Shown here: piece by piece, positions 48,989 through 58,681 of the stretch
Layout: each line of letters begins with the position of its first letter
How positions within the stretch are numbered: position 1 is the first letter of the stretch
NCBI RefSeq assembly: GCF_031085295.1
Contig: NZ_JAVFWO010000004.1
Location: 372,001 to 436,000 of the forward strand
Reading direction: 5' to 3'
Source of the DNA: Microbacterium psychrotolerans
GTDB lineage: Bacteria; Actinomycetota; Actinomycetes; Actinomycetales; Microbacteriaceae
DNA: 64,000 nucleotides
The notes under the pieces: model-generated
Databases searched by the model: none
What the model was told of the DNA's origin: nothing
The model's input: only the letters and a program-made list of their open reading frames with translations
Program-made: the position numbers and the translations under genes

Positions 48989-50004
48989 CGCTTCTCCTCC
49001 GTGGGACGGTCGAGCGCCGCCGGCGCGTCGAGCACCACGCCGTCGCCCGCCGCCCCGTCCGCATCCGCCGGCGCGGGATCGGCAGACGCCTCACGGCGGT
49101 GCGCGGGCCACACGCCGACATGGTCCGGTTCCAGTGCGAGGCGCACCCGCTGGCGCAGGTCGAGCGTCGTGACGAAGTCGTCGGGCAGCTGGAGGCGGCC
49201 GACCTTGTCGAGCACCGCGTACTCCTCGGCGACGTGGTGCTCGGCGCCGTCCTCGTCGGTGCGGGTCGATCGCAGCACCTCGGTGGCCGTGCGCCCGTCG
49301 CGGATCTGCACCGTGCGCGCGACGTGCTCCGACACCGCCGGGTCATGCGTCACGATCAGCGTGGTGATGCCGATCTCGCGATTGACGGCCCGCATCGCCT
49401 CCAGCACATGCGCGCTCGTCTCATCGTCGAGCTCGCCCGTGGGCTCGTCGGCCAGCAGCACCCGGGGCTCGTTGGCGATGCCCACGGCGATCGCGACGCG
49501 CTGCTGCTCGCCACCCGACATCTCCGCCGGACGGCGATCGGCGCAGTGCGCGACCTCGAGCAGGTCGAGCAGCGCACCCACCCGCTCGGCGCGTGCCGCC
49601 CCCTTCGCGGATGCGGTGATCGCCAGCACGGCGGCGACGTTCTCGGCCGCGGTGAGGTAAGGCAGCAGGTTGCGTGAGGTCTGCTGCCAGACGAACCCGA
49701 CGCACTCCCGGCGGAACCGCACGCGCTCGCGTCGCGAGAGCGTCAAGAGGTCGCGGTCGGCGACGCGGGCGACGCCGGCCGTCGGGGTGTCGAGGCCCGA
49801 GAGGATCGACAGCAGGGTCGACTTGCCCGAGCCCGATGCGCCGACAACCGCCACGAGCTCGCCGCGCTCCACGACCAGGCTCAGCCCTTGGAGCGCCTGC
49901 ACCTCGACGGCCTCGGTGGTGAAGATGCGCACGAGGTCGGCGCACACGATGTCGGGCTCGACGCGGTGCGGCATCGCGGGCGCGCGGGTGACGGTGGTGG
50001 TCAT
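48985..50004 (-). CDS. Second MacB-type ABC ATPase with C-terminal extension
   Basis: A 339-residue ATPase: GASGSGKSTLLS, FVWQQTSRNLLPYL, MSGGEQQR, VLLADEPTGELD and VTHDPAVSEH. After about residue 225 it has an extra region of about 110 residues (TEVLRSTRTDEDGAEHHVAEEYAVLDKVGRLQLPDDFVTTLDLRQRVRLALEPDHVGVWP), including a YAVLDKVGRLQLPxD segment reminiscent of a SpoVT/AbrB-type motif. Its end overlaps the next gene by ATGA. Two different ATPases suggest a heterodimeric motor. Confidence 0.93.
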   Translation of the reverse strand: MTTTVTRAPAMPHRVEPDIVCADLVRIFTTEAVEVQALQGLSLVVERGELVAVVGASGSGKSTLLSILSGLDTPTAGVARVADRDLLTLSRRERVRFRRECVGFVWQQTSRNLLPYLTAAENVAAVLAITASAKGAARAERVGALLDLLEVAHCADRRPAEMSGGEQQRVAIAVGIANEPRVLLADEPTGELDDETSAHVLEAMRAVNREIGITTLIVTHDPAVSEHVARTVQIRDGRTATEVLRSTRTDEDGAEHHVAEEYAVLDKVGRLQLPDDFVTTLDLRQRVRLALEPDHVGVWPAHRREASADPAPADADGAAGDGVVLDAPAALDRPTEEKR

Positions 50005-52769
50005 GTCTCCTCCACGGTACGCAGGACGGCGGCGACGCGGGCGCGTCGGGTGACGGCGAGTGCGGTGGCCGTGACCAGCAGGGTCACCGCCGCGAATCCG
50101 CCGAGGGTCGACAGCAGCACGAGCGGGTCGACCGAGTACGACGGCGGGGCGAGCCCTCTCGTGAACGGCCGCAGATCGACCACGGATGCCAGCAGCACGG
50201 GCATCAGCAGCCCGAGAGCGCTGCCGACGATCAACGCGGCGATCCCCGCGGGTGCGAGCTCCCATGCGACGAGGCCGCGGCCCGCCCGCGGCGGAGCCCC
50301 GAGCGTCTGCAGGAGTGCGAGGATCCGGCGCCGCGGGCGCGTCCCCAGCACGAGCGTCACGACCACCGCCACGGCGCTCAGCACCGCGCACACCAGCACT
50401 CCGGCCACCAGCGCACCACGCAGCCCGGCGAAGGCGGGGTCGGCGTACACCGCGTCGAGGGCGTCCGCGGCTGTCGTGACGCGCACCCCCGCACCGAACT
50501 TCTCGCGCAGCTCCGCCGCGACGGCGGCGGGGTCCGCACCGGGTGCCGTACGCACGAGCAGCCGGACCGGGATCGGCGCGTCGTCCGAGATCTGCTCGGC
50601 GTAGGCGGCGTCGGCGAGCACCCACGACGACGAGGAGGTGAAGGGCACTGCCTCCGCGACGGCCCCGGCGAACTCGGCCTCGGACGTGACGATGTGCACC
50701 GGCAGCGCGGCAGCATCGGTGCGGTCGGCCTCCTCCTCGGAGAAGAGAAGCTGCGGCGGTCCCGAGCCGTCACCGAGCGAGACGTCGGCGGGCACGATAC
50801 GCGGGAATTCGCCCTGCACCTCGTCGAGCCGCTCCCGGTCGACGAGGTAGAGCGAGACGCGCGAGAGCCGCTGGTCGACCTTCAGCTGGGCGGAGCGCAG
50901 CAGGTCGATGCGCGCGACCGCCGCGACGCCGTCCACGGACTCGGCCGTCGTGACGGCCTCCACGTCGAAGCGGCTCGCCGACAGCTGGACGTCGGCACCC
51001 GCCGTGGCCCGGGCGGCGTCCATCGCCCCGGTCTGCACCATGGAGAGCACGACGGCACTCGCGACGGCGAACGAGACACCGACGATGAGCGCGAGCACGG
51101 GCGCGACGCCGGTCGCGGGGTCGCGGAGCGCGCGGGCGGCGCCCAGGACGCCGAGGAATCCCGCGCGGGAGCGCTCGCGGGCGAGCAGGGTCCTGAGCGC
51201 CACCGGGTACAGGCGGAGCGTGATGACGCATGCGACCAGTGCGAGCAGCAACGGGGCCGCCACGGCGAGCGGGTCCACCGCCGCGGTCGCCTCGGTGCCC
51301 CGCAGCACGAGCAGCGCGGTCGCGAGTATCGCGAGCGCCAGGACAGCGGCCTCGACCACCGGCCGCCAGCGGGAGCGCCGGGTCGGAGCATCCGCGCGCT
51401 CGCGTCCGCGCGATCGCGTGGCGGTGGCGACGCCGACCGCGGCGGGCACGAGTGCCAGCAGGGTGGGCACCACCGGAAGAGCGGATGCCGGTCCCGCGCC
51501 GGGAAGCGCGACGGCGGCGATCGCGAGCCCGAGCCCCGCCCCCACCGCCGACGGCACGAGTCCGGCGAGGAGGCCCTCGAGACCGAGGACGCCGCGCAGC
51601 TGCCCGTTCGCCGCGCCGCGCGCGGCGAGGAGGTCCAGAGCGGAGCGGCGGTTCTCGTGCATCAGCCGGCAGGCGAGCACCAGCACGGCGAGCGCGACGC
51701 CGATCGGCCCGGCGACGAGCATCGCCAGCGCCGAGACGAGTGCCTGATTCTGCGCGATGGCACCTTCGAGAGTGGGCATGACTCCGGCCTGGAAGCTCAT
51801 CGGCACTCCGGGGCCACCGAATCCGGGAGCGCGGTGCGGCGTCGCGAGGAAGCCCCGGAGGTCTGCGAGCAACTGCGGCGCGGCGGCCGCGGTCACCTGC
51901 TCCGGCTGCAGCGGATACCAGGCCTCCGTGGTCGTACCGCCGTTGAGGTGCCCGAAGCGGTGGTACGTCTCGGGTGCCGCGAACGCGGTGGTGCGCACGT
52001 AGGGGACGCCGTCGGGGTCGGATGCGATGGATGGTTCGAGCACGCCGACCTCGCGCGACCAGTGCGGGTCGCTCGGGTCCACGGCCTCGAAGGTGCCGAC
52101 GAGCGTGAGCGGCACCGGCAGCACCCACCCCGACTCCGCCTCCGAGATGCGCGTCTCGCCGATCTCCCAGTCGACCTCGTCGGCGGACGCCGCCGACAGC
52201 ACGATCTCGGTCGCCGGAAGGGCCTCGGCGCCGTCGACCGGTCGCCAGTTCTCGTCCATGCGCGCTTCCAGCGCGACGTTCCACTCCTGCTCGGTCACGG
52301 TCGCCCGGGGAAGCCTCCCCTCGGTCACGGTGATGCGCGAGGCGAAGCGGGGGTCGAAGTCCAGGTTGGTGGCCGACGCGTAGCGCGCCGGCTGGCCGAG
52401 ACGGACGTAGTAGTCGGCGTCGCCGTGGACCGCCCTGACGGAGGCCGGCGCCTGGGTGAGGATGTCGCGAAGGCCCGAGTCCCAGGTGCCCCAGGTGTCC
52501 CGGTACTCCTGAGGCAGCGACGCGGTCGGCGCGGTGCCTGCGCCGGGGGCGGGTGGGGTGGCGATCGACGTGCTCAGATCGCGCACGGGGCCGCTCAGAG
52601 ACGACACGCGGTATCGCGTCGACGCGTCGAGCATGGATCCGACGGCGAGCGGGGCGAACACGGCGAGGCCCGCCAGCACCGCGACCACGGCGGCCACGGT
52701 CGCCGTCGCCCCCAGCCCGGAGGTCAGGTGCACGCGCAGCAGGCGCCGGGTCCGAAGCCCGCCGGTCAC
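50001..52769 (-). CDS. Large FtsX-family ABC permease 1
   Basis: A 922-residue membrane protein: one N-terminal helix (TATVAAVVAVLAGLAVFAPLAVGS), a large outer domain of about 350 residues, two groups of helices (about 380-480 and 520-600), a second outer domain, and three C-terminal FtsX-type helices (RGALVAGVLVCAVLSAVAVVVTLVLG, IAALIVGSALGLLMPVLLAS, LLSTLGGFAAVTLLVTATALAV). The GTG at 52769 has GGAGG and overlaps the preceding stop by GTGA. It works with the two MacB-like ATPases as an exporter or a mechanotransmission device rather than a classical importer. Confidence 0.9.
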   Translation of the reverse strand: MTGGLRTRRLLRVHLTSGLGATATVAAVVAVLAGLAVFAPLAVGSMLDASTRYRVSSLSGPVRDLSTSIATPPAPGAGTAPTASLPQEYRDTWGTWDSGLRDILTQAPASVRAVHGDADYYVRLGQPARYASATNLDFDPRFASRITVTEGRLPRATVTEQEWNVALEARMDENWRPVDGAEALPATEIVLSAASADEVDWEIGETRISEAESGWVLPVPLTLVGTFEAVDPSDPHWSREVGVLEPSIASDPDGVPYVRTTAFAAPETYHRFGHLNGGTTTEAWYPLQPEQVTAAAAPQLLADLRGFLATPHRAPGFGGPGVPMSFQAGVMPTLEGAIAQNQALVSALAMLVAGPIGVALAVLVLACRLMHENRRSALDLLAARGAANGQLRGVLGLEGLLAGLVPSAVGAGLGLAIAAVALPGAGPASALPVVPTLLALVPAAVGVATATRSRGRERADAPTRRSRWRPVVEAAVLALAILATALLVLRGTEATAAVDPLAVAAPLLLALVACVITLRLYPVALRTLLARERSRAGFLGVLGAARALRDPATGVAPVLALIVGVSFAVASAVVLSMVQTGAMDAARATAGADVQLSASRFDVEAVTTAESVDGVAAVARIDLLRSAQLKVDQRLSRVSLYLVDRERLDEVQGEFPRIVPADVSLGDGSGPPQLLFSEEEADRTDAAALPVHIVTSEAEFAGAVAEAVPFTSSSSWVLADAAYAEQISDDAPIPVRLLVRTAPGADPAAVAAELREKFGAGVRVTTAADALDAVYADPAFAGLRGALVAGVLVCAVLSAVAVVVTLVLGTRPRRRILALLQTLGAPPRAGRGLVAWELAPAGIAALIVGSALGLLMPVLLASVVDLRPFTRGLAPPSYSVDPLVLLSTLGGFAAVTLLVTATALAVTRRARVAAVLRTVEET

Positions 52770-55486
52770 GGGGCCGCCTCCTCGATGCGCGTGGACGAGC
52801 CCTGCCGTCGCACGGCGAGCCACGACCCCAGCACGGCCACGGCGAGCGCGACCCCGACGACGGCGAGCGCCAACACGATCGGCCACGGCGAGAACGAGAG
52901 CGTCGGCGGCAGCTGCACGTCGGGGACCGCGCGCTCGGCCATCCGAGGCACGAGGAGGGCGGCGAGGCTCACGCCGCCCGCTGCGCCGAGCACGACGCCC
53001 AGCATCACCACGACGACGGCCTCGATGCCGCGCATGCGCGCCTGCGCGGTCGGCGGGATGCCGAGCGCCCGCAGCACCAGCACCTCGCCCGCGCGCTGCG
53101 CGGTCAGGGCAGCCAGCAGCGCGATCAACGCGACACCGGCCAGCAGTGCGCCTCCGACGGCTGCGGCATCCCACAGCGTCACGACCTCACCCGCCACCGC
53201 AGAGGCGGGCGAGCCGACCGTCGCGACGGGCGCGTCGAGCGCACGGCCCAGTGCCGCGGCCGCGGACTCGTCTCCCGCCGCCCAGACCTCGTTCGCCAGC
53301 GGTGGGGTCACGACCTCGTCGGTCGCAGCGCCGTCGAGCGCCGAGGTCGCGGACGCGGCGTCGACCGCCGCGTCGAGGGAGACCAGCACGCCCGCGCCCG
53401 TGCCCGTTCCGGGGAGCGCGGTGACGATCGAAGCGACGGTCGCCGCGACCGTGCGGCCGCCCCCGTCGACGCGCACGTCGACGTCGTCGCCGACCGCGAG
53501 CCCGAGCTCGTCGGCGAAGACGGTCGTCACGACGGCAGGAATGCGCGGAGGCGTCGCACCGCCGGCCGCCCAGACCATGGCGGACCTCACCGCGGCGCCG
53601 CCGGGCAGGGCGGTGTGCAACCGGGCGTTCGGCACCGGCGCCACCAGTTCACTCTCGCCGTCATCGGTCGACAGCATGCGCATGCCGGTGACCACCAGCT
53701 CGGCGCCGGGCCATCCGCGTCCCTGCCCGATCTCGACGGCCACGATCCGCCAGGGCTCCTCACCCGCCGGCAGCTCCGCGTCCGCGGTGAGGCTGAGAGC
53801 ACCGTCGGCCTCGGCGACACTCACGTCCAGCGGCACGGCCACGGGCACGCCGGCGGAGTCGTCGAGCCAGACCTGCACCTCCATCGCCCCCGCGGCCGCC
53901 GGCTCGGGCGTCGACACGCGCGCTTCGAAGCGCAGGCCGGTCGCGCCGTCGGGCACCTCGACGGCCAGCCGCGGCGCCGCGATCTCGGCGGCCAGGTTCA
54001 CGGGATCCATCACGCCCGGCACCGCGAAGAGCACACCGGGCATGCTGTCCGGCGGCAACGCGACCAGCGTCCCGGCGACGCCGCCGGCGACCACGGCGGC
54101 ACTCCACGCTGGGGCGGCATCCGTCACCCCGACGGTGTCGCCCGCGGTCGCGACGTCGCCGGGCGACACCGGATCGACGGCGGCTCGGAGCGCCGCTCCC
54201 GCGGTGACCTGCTGAGACTGGGCGGATGCCGCACTCCACGTCGCACCATAGGCGCCTGCGAGCACCGCCCCGGCGACGACGATCGAGACGAGAGCCACGG
54301 CCACCGTGAACGACCTCAGCCGCCGGGCCACCTGTCGCGCCGGAAATGCCGGCGCGATACCGGCACCCGCCGCCGCCGCCCGCGCGACGAGCGCCGACAG
54401 CGGCGCGAACAGGAGGACCGCGAGGACGGCGACGGCGGCGATCCCGACCGTGGGGGCGAGCACTGTGACGGCGACGGACCACGGATCGCGGGCGCCGGTG
54501 GCGAGCTGCGAAGCCTGCCAGACGAGCACGGCACCCACGAGCACGAGCAGCACGGCGACGCCCGGCGACGCCGCGCGCGCGATCCGCCCGGCGACGGAAT
54601 CCGCTCCCGAAGCGACCTTCGCCCCGCGCAGCTGCGAGACGAGGAGCGTCGCTGCGAGCACGATCACCGACACGACGACGAGCGGCCAGCTGCGCGTCAG
54701 CGCTCCGATCCCGACCGGTCCCCAAGCCGTTCCGGCGGCGACGACGGCGCCGACGACCCCGGTCGCGGTTCCCGCCGTCACGACCACGACCGTCTCGATC
54801 GCTGCGAGCGCGGCGTCCTGACGGGCCGACAAGCCCCGCGCGACCAGCACGCGGGTCTCGCGGCCGCGGGCGGCACCCAGCAGCCGAGCGAGCTGCAGCA
54901 CCGCGAACCACGCGAGGACCGTCAGGATGACGATCGGCACGGGCGTGATGGCCGCCGCCGCGATCGCTCCGGCCGAGACGTCTTCCACCGCGTCTGCGAG
55001 CCCGCCGGAGGCGACGATGCCTCCCTCGGCGGCATCCGATTCGCGGATCGACTCCGGGACCCGGGCAAGCCCTCGAGCGAGCCGCTCCACGCCGTCGGCG
55101 TTCAGTGCCTCGGGCGCCGGCGTCAGGCGCCAGGCGACGCGCTCGAAGTCCGAGCCGGGGTCACCGACCCGCACCGTCTCGATCCGAACGTCGTCGGCGA
55201 GGAGGTCCGCGATCACCTTTCGCGCCGCGTCGTCCTGGGCGGCGGCATCCGTCGCCGGTCGCGTGTGCACCTGCAGCCACCCCGCCGGGCTCTGCGCATC
55301 GGGGATCGCGGAGCGGATCGATGCGGCGGACGCCATGGCGGCCGCCGCGGGCAGCCCGCACAGCAGGCCGACGGCCACGGCGATCGCGGCGGCGATGCTC
55401 GCCGCCAGTCCCACCCGCGAGCGCAGCCGCGCCCGCACCAGGTGTCCCGCAGACACCGCGGGGCGGCGGAGAGGCGTCGTCGGCAT
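52766..55486 (-). CDS. Large FtsX-family ABC permease 2
   Basis: A 906-residue membrane protein with the same plan as permease 1: N-terminal helix (GLAASIAAAIAVAVGLLCGLPAAAAM), periplasm-like outer domain, helices in the middle (VVVTAGTATGVVGAVVAAG, PLVVVSVIVLAATLLV), a second outer domain and C-terminal FtsX helices (ALLAGVALIALLAALTAQRAGEVLVLRALGI, LSFSPWPIVLALAVVGVALAVAVLGSWLAV). It is first of a four-gene coupled operon. The ATG at 55486 has only a weak ribosome-binding site, GGAA. A palindrome GGATAGG-GGT-CCTATCC lies about 45 bp upstream. Confidence 0.9.
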   Translation of the reverse strand: MPTTPLRRPAVSAGHLVRARLRSRVGLAASIAAAIAVAVGLLCGLPAAAAMASAASIRSAIPDAQSPAGWLQVHTRPATDAAAQDDAARKVIADLLADDVRIETVRVGDPGSDFERVAWRLTPAPEALNADGVERLARGLARVPESIRESDAAEGGIVASGGLADAVEDVSAGAIAAAAITPVPIVILTVLAWFAVLQLARLLGAARGRETRVLVARGLSARQDAALAAIETVVVVTAGTATGVVGAVVAAGTAWGPVGIGALTRSWPLVVVSVIVLAATLLVSQLRGAKVASGADSVAGRIARAASPGVAVLLVLVGAVLVWQASQLATGARDPWSVAVTVLAPTVGIAAVAVLAVLLFAPLSALVARAAAAGAGIAPAFPARQVARRLRSFTVAVALVSIVVAGAVLAGAYGATWSAASAQSQQVTAGAALRAAVDPVSPGDVATAGDTVGVTDAAPAWSAAVVAGGVAGTLVALPPDSMPGVLFAVPGVMDPVNLAAEIAAPRLAVEVPDGATGLRFEARVSTPEPAAAGAMEVQVWLDDSAGVPVAVPLDVSVAEADGALSLTADAELPAGEEPWRIVAVEIGQGRGWPGAELVVTGMRMLSTDDGESELVAPVPNARLHTALPGGAAVRSAMVWAAGGATPPRIPAVVTTVFADELGLAVGDDVDVRVDGGGRTVAATVASIVTALPGTGTGAGVLVSLDAAVDAASATSALDGAATDEVVTPPLANEVWAAGDESAAAALGRALDAPVATVGSPASAVAGEVVTLWDAAAVGGALLAGVALIALLAALTAQRAGEVLVLRALGIPPTAQARMRGIEAVVVVMLGVVLGAAGGVSLAALLVPRMAERAVPDVQLPPTLSFSPWPIVLALAVVGVALAVAVLGSWLAVRRQGSSTRIEEAAP

Positions 55487-55528
55487 CGGCGTTCCGGGGA
55501 GAGGCGGCCGGCTGGTCGCGGCGCGGGC

Positions 55529-55545
55529 GGATAGGGGTCCTATCC
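55529..55545. promoter_or_regulatory. GGATAGG-GGT-CCTATCC palindrome in the divergent ABC promoter
   Basis: A perfect 7-3-7 inverted repeat upstream of the four-gene ABC operon. The local MarR-like regulator at 58201 is a candidate ligand-sensing partner. Confidence 0.55.
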
Positions 55546-55586
55546 TGCCCGATCGCGCACGCTCCGACGTCCGGCGCGGCGGGACC

Positions 55587-55615
55587 GTGAGGAAAGCGTG
55601 AGGAATATTCAGGAA
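55587..55615. promoter_or_regulatory. Three direct repeats at 11-bp steps
   Basis: GTGAGGAA at 55587 and 55598, then TCAGGAA at 55609. An 11-bp period is typical of OmpR-family response-regulator sites. The repeats overlap the -35 region of the plus-strand ABC operon. Confidence 0.5.
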
Positions 55616-55630
55616 TTTGTGAAATCGGCG

Positions 55631-55636
55631 TAGCCT
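55631..55636 (+). promoter_or_regulatory. -10 box TAGCCT, leaderless promoter
   Basis: TAGCCT ends 7 nt before the ATG at 55644; TTCAGG is 17 bp upstream as a weak -35, inside the direct repeats. Confidence 0.6.
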
Positions 55637-55643
55637 CGGCGCC

Positions 55644-56567
55644 ATGTCCACGATCATCCGCACGAGCGGCCTCACCAAGCACTACGGCCGCGTCCACGCC
55701 CTCGACGGACTCGACCTCACCGTCGACGAGGGTCAGATCCACGGCTTCCTCGGACCCAACGGAGCCGGCAAGTCCACCACGATCCGGGTGCTCCTCGGGC
55801 TCGCGCGCAAGACGGGCGGCGAGGCAGCCGTCTTCGGTCAGGATCCGTGGCGCGACGCCGTCGCCCTGCATCGTCGCATCGCGTACGTGCCGGGCGATGT
55901 CAGCGTGTGGCCCAACCTGTCGGGCGGCGAGGCGATCGACCTGATGGCACGCCTGCGCGGCGCCCCGCGGCACGACCCCGCCTATGCGGCGCAGAAGAAG
56001 CGTCTCATCGAGGCGTTCCAGTTCGACCCGCGCAAGAAGGGCCGGGCGTACTCGAAGGGCAACCGGCAGAAGGTCGCCCTCATCGCGGCCTTCGCGGTAC
56101 CCGCCGATCTGTACATCCTCGACGAGCCGACCAGCGGCCTGGACCCGCTCATGGAGGTGATGTTCCGTCACGAGATCGCGCGCGTGCGGGCGGCAGGCGC
56201 CACGGTGCTGCTGTCGAGCCACATCCTGTCGGAGGTCGAGCAGCTCTGCGACCGCGTGTCGATCATCCGGTCGGGCCGCATCGTCGAGGCGGGCACCCTC
56301 GCCGAGCTCCGCCACCTCACCCGCACCGAGGTCTCCTTCCAGGGCACGGATGCCGCCGCCATCGCCGGCATCCCCGGCGCCCACGACGTCGTCGTCGAGG
56401 AGGGCCGCATCAAGTTCACCGTCGACAGCGACGCCGTGACATCCACCCTCCCGGCGCTCGCCGCGCGTGACGCCGCGGGCCTGCGCATCGCGCCGGCGTC
56501 GCTCGAGGAGCTCTTCCTGCGCCACTACGGCGACGAGCTCGCCGAGATGGACGGAAACGGCCGATGA
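55644..56567 (+). CDS. ABC-2 type transporter ATPase
   Basis: A 307-residue ATPase: GPNGAGKSTTIRVLLGL, Q-loop region, signature YSKGNRQKVALI (instead of LSGGQ), LYILDEPTSGLDPLMEVMF and the switch His in SSHILSEVEQLCDRVSII, followed by a C-terminal DUF4162-like domain. It is coupled to the permease at 56564 by ATGA. Neighbouring MarR-like regulation suggests drug efflux. Confidence 0.95.
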   Translation: MSTIIRTSGLTKHYGRVHALDGLDLTVDEGQIHGFLGPNGAGKSTTIRVLLGLARKTGGEAAVFGQDPWRDAVALHRRIAYVPGDVSVWPNLSGGEAIDLMARLRGAPRHDPAYAAQKKRLIEAFQFDPRKKGRAYSKGNRQKVALIAAFAVPADLYILDEPTSGLDPLMEVMFRHEIARVRAAGATVLLSSHILSEVEQLCDRVSIIRSGRIVEAGTLAELRHLTRTEVSFQGTDAAAIAGIPGAHDVVVEEGRIKFTVDSDAVTSTLPALAARDAAGLRIAPASLEELFLRHYGDELAEMDGNGR

Positions 56568-58183
56568 CGCGATTCTTCGCGCTGCTCGGTCAGCGCATCC
56601 GCCGGGACTGGGTGCAGGTGCTGCTGTGGGCGGTCGGCACCGGTCTGCTCGCCTACGCGTCCTACGTCGGCGTGGCCGACTCCTATGGCACCGAGCAGGA
56701 CCGCACCTCACTGCTCGCCGCCGCGCTCGCGAACCCCGTGATCCTGCTGTTCCGGGGTCTGCCATCGGGCACCGATCAGGGCGCGTTCATGGTCTTCCTG
56801 ATCTTCCCGTGGCTCGCCATGCTCGCGGCGTTCATGAGCACCTTCCTCGCGGTGCGGCACACCCGCGGTGACGAGGAATCCGGCCGCGCAGAGCTCGTCG
56901 CCGCGACTCCGGCGTCGCGCACGCTGCCGTTCGTGGCGACCGCGGCGCACGGGCTGATCGCGAACGTCCTGCTCGGCGCGCTGACGGCCGGGGCGTTCCT
57001 CGCCGTCGGCCTGGGCGTCGAAGGCTCGCTCGTGGCGGGTGCGGCCGTCGGCGCGGTCGGCGTGACCTTCCTCGGCGTCGGGCTCGTCGCGGCACAGCTC
57101 ATGCGCACGTCGCGCGGAGCGAACTCGCTGGCGGTCTGGACGCTCCTCATCACGTTCGTGCTCTCGGGCATCGGTAACGCGGTCGGCACGCCGAGCGACG
57201 ACCTCACCCGCATGGAGAGCTCCTGGCTCACATGGCTCTCCCCCTTCGGATGGGGCGAGAACACCCGCGCGTTCGACGAGAACCTCTGGTGGCCCGCCCT
57301 GCTCTGCCTCGCCGTGGGACTCGTGCTCGTGGGGGTCTCGGCGGTGCTGGTCTCGGCCCGAGACCTCGGCGGAAGCTTCATCGCGGAGCGGCCGGCGCGC
57401 GCGAATGCCTCCGCCGCCCTCTCGACCCCCACCGGCCTCGTCTGGCGCCTCACGCGGGGCGCGGTCATCGGCTGGACCGTCGGCGGGCTGCTCGTCGGCA
57501 TCCTCTCCACGTCGCTCGCCTCGATCGTGCAGGAGATCGGCGCCGCCAACCCGTCGGTCGAGCAGATCCTGCGGCAGATCTCGGGCGAGGGCAGCGTGGA
57601 GCAGGGCACGGTCGCCACGTTCTTCACCATGCTGGGTGTGCTCGCCGCCTGCGCGGCGGTGCAGGTGGTGTGCCGCGCCCGCCAGGAGGAGGCGCACGGC
57701 ACGGCCGAGCCGCTGCTCGCCGCGCCGGTCGGCCGGGTGCGGTGGCTCGCGGACTACCTCGTCGTGGCCCTGCTCGCGATCGTGCTCGTGATCGCGGCGG
57801 CGATCGGGGGTGCGGCGATCGGCATCGCCTCGCAGGACGGCGACATGGACCTCATGCGCACCGTGCTCGTGACGGGTGCGGGACAGGTGGCCGCGGCATC
57901 CGTGTTCCTGGTCCTGACGGCGCTCGTGTTCGTCCTCCTTCCCCGGCTGACCATCCCCGTGGGCTGGACCCTGGTCGTCCTGGGCATGATGCTCGGCCTC
58001 TTCGGCCCGCTGTTCCAGTTCCCGGACTGGCTGGTGCATCTCTCGCCCATCGCCGTGACACCGCTCCTCGACGGCGACGACATCGACGTGCGCGGGCTGT
58101 GGTGGCTGCTGCTCGCGACCGCCGCCAGCGCCGTGGCCTCCCTCGGGCTGATGCGCCGGCGCGAACTGGAAGCGGGAGGATAG
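56564..58183 (+). CDS. ABC-2 type permease
   Basis: A 539-residue membrane protein with about 12 helices in two halves, for example at about 20-40, 85-105, 125-150, 160-182, 200-222 and 240-265 in the first half. Its two-half layout suggests a duplicated ABC-2 permease, able to work as one polypeptide. The sequence fits the actinobacterial ABC-2 drug-export permeases of about 530 residues. Its ATG overlaps the end of the ATPase gene. Confidence 0.9.
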   Translation: MTRFFALLGQRIRRDWVQVLLWAVGTGLLAYASYVGVADSYGTEQDRTSLLAAALANPVILLFRGLPSGTDQGAFMVFLIFPWLAMLAAFMSTFLAVRHTRGDEESGRAELVAATPASRTLPFVATAAHGLIANVLLGALTAGAFLAVGLGVEGSLVAGAAVGAVGVTFLGVGLVAAQLMRTSRGANSLAVWTLLITFVLSGIGNAVGTPSDDLTRMESSWLTWLSPFGWGENTRAFDENLWWPALLCLAVGLVLVGVSAVLVSARDLGGSFIAERPARANASAALSTPTGLVWRLTRGAVIGWTVGGLLVGILSTSLASIVQEIGAANPSVEQILRQISGEGSVEQGTVATFFTMLGVLAACAAVQVVCRARQEEAHGTAEPLLAAPVGRVRWLADYLVVALLAIVLVIAAAIGGAAIGIASQDGDMDLMRTVLVTGAGQVAAASVFLVLTALVFVLLPRLTIPVGWTLVVLGMMLGLFGPLFQFPDWLVHLSPIAVTPLLDGDDIDVRGLWWLLLATAASAVASLGLMRRRELEAGG

Positions 58184-58200
58184 TCATCGAAGGGGGCGAT

Positions 58201-58671
58201 GTGAGCAGCGAGCATCCGGGCGTCGACGCCGCCGAGCAGGCGGCCGCGATGCTGACCGGCGCCGGCATGGCGCGTATGCCCGCACGCGTGATGATGGCGC
58301 TCGTCGGCTCGCCCGACGAGGGCTACACGGCGGCGGAACTCGGCGACCGCCTGGGGGTGTCGGCCGCGGCGGTGTCGGGCGCGGTGCGGTACCTGGTGTC
58401 GATGCGGCTGATCCAGCGACTGTCGCGGCCCGGCGATCGGCGCGACCGCTACGACCTCACCGACGACGCCTGGTCGGGGATGATCACGGCGAACGCCCCG
58501 CTGTACTCCGCGCTCGCCGGCCACATCGACCGCATCGCCGACGCCAACGACGGCGCGCCGGCATCCGTTGCGAGGGCGCGCGACGTCGCCGACTTCCTGA
58601 GGTATCTCGCGGAACGGATGCCGCACCTCGCGGCGGAATGGCGGGCCGAGCGCTCCTCGGGCGCACGGTAG
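58201..58671 (+). CDS. MarR/GbsR-type regulator
   Basis: A 156-residue winged-helix protein: MPARVMMALVGSPDEGYTAAELGDRLGVSAAAVSGAVRYLVSMRLIQRLSRPGDRRDRYDLTDDAW. This is the GbsR/MarR subgroup that often controls an adjacent ABC-2 exporter. The GTG at 58201 has AAGGGGG just upstream. It is 17 nt after the permease stop, so it is the third gene of the ABC operon and may autoregulate it. Confidence 0.88.
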   Translation: MSSEHPGVDAAEQAAAMLTGAGMARMPARVMMALVGSPDEGYTAAELGDRLGVSAAAVSGAVRYLVSMRLIQRLSRPGDRRDRYDLTDDAWSGMITANAPLYSALAGHIDRIADANDGAPASVARARDVADFLRYLAERMPHLAAEWRAERSSGAR

Positions 58672-58674
58672 CCT
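58669..58674 (+). promoter_or_regulatory. -10 box TAGCCT inside the MarR stop codon
   Basis: The TAG stop (58669-58671) is the first half of TAGCCT; seven bases then lead to the GTG at 58682. Confidence 0.6.
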
Positions 58675-58681
58675 TGCCCGA

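Noticed and set aside
50694..54215. Long open frame antisense to the two large permeases
   Set aside because: Shadow frame; Arg/Gly/Ala-rich with no recognisable domain, while the minus-strand frames are full FtsX-type permeases.
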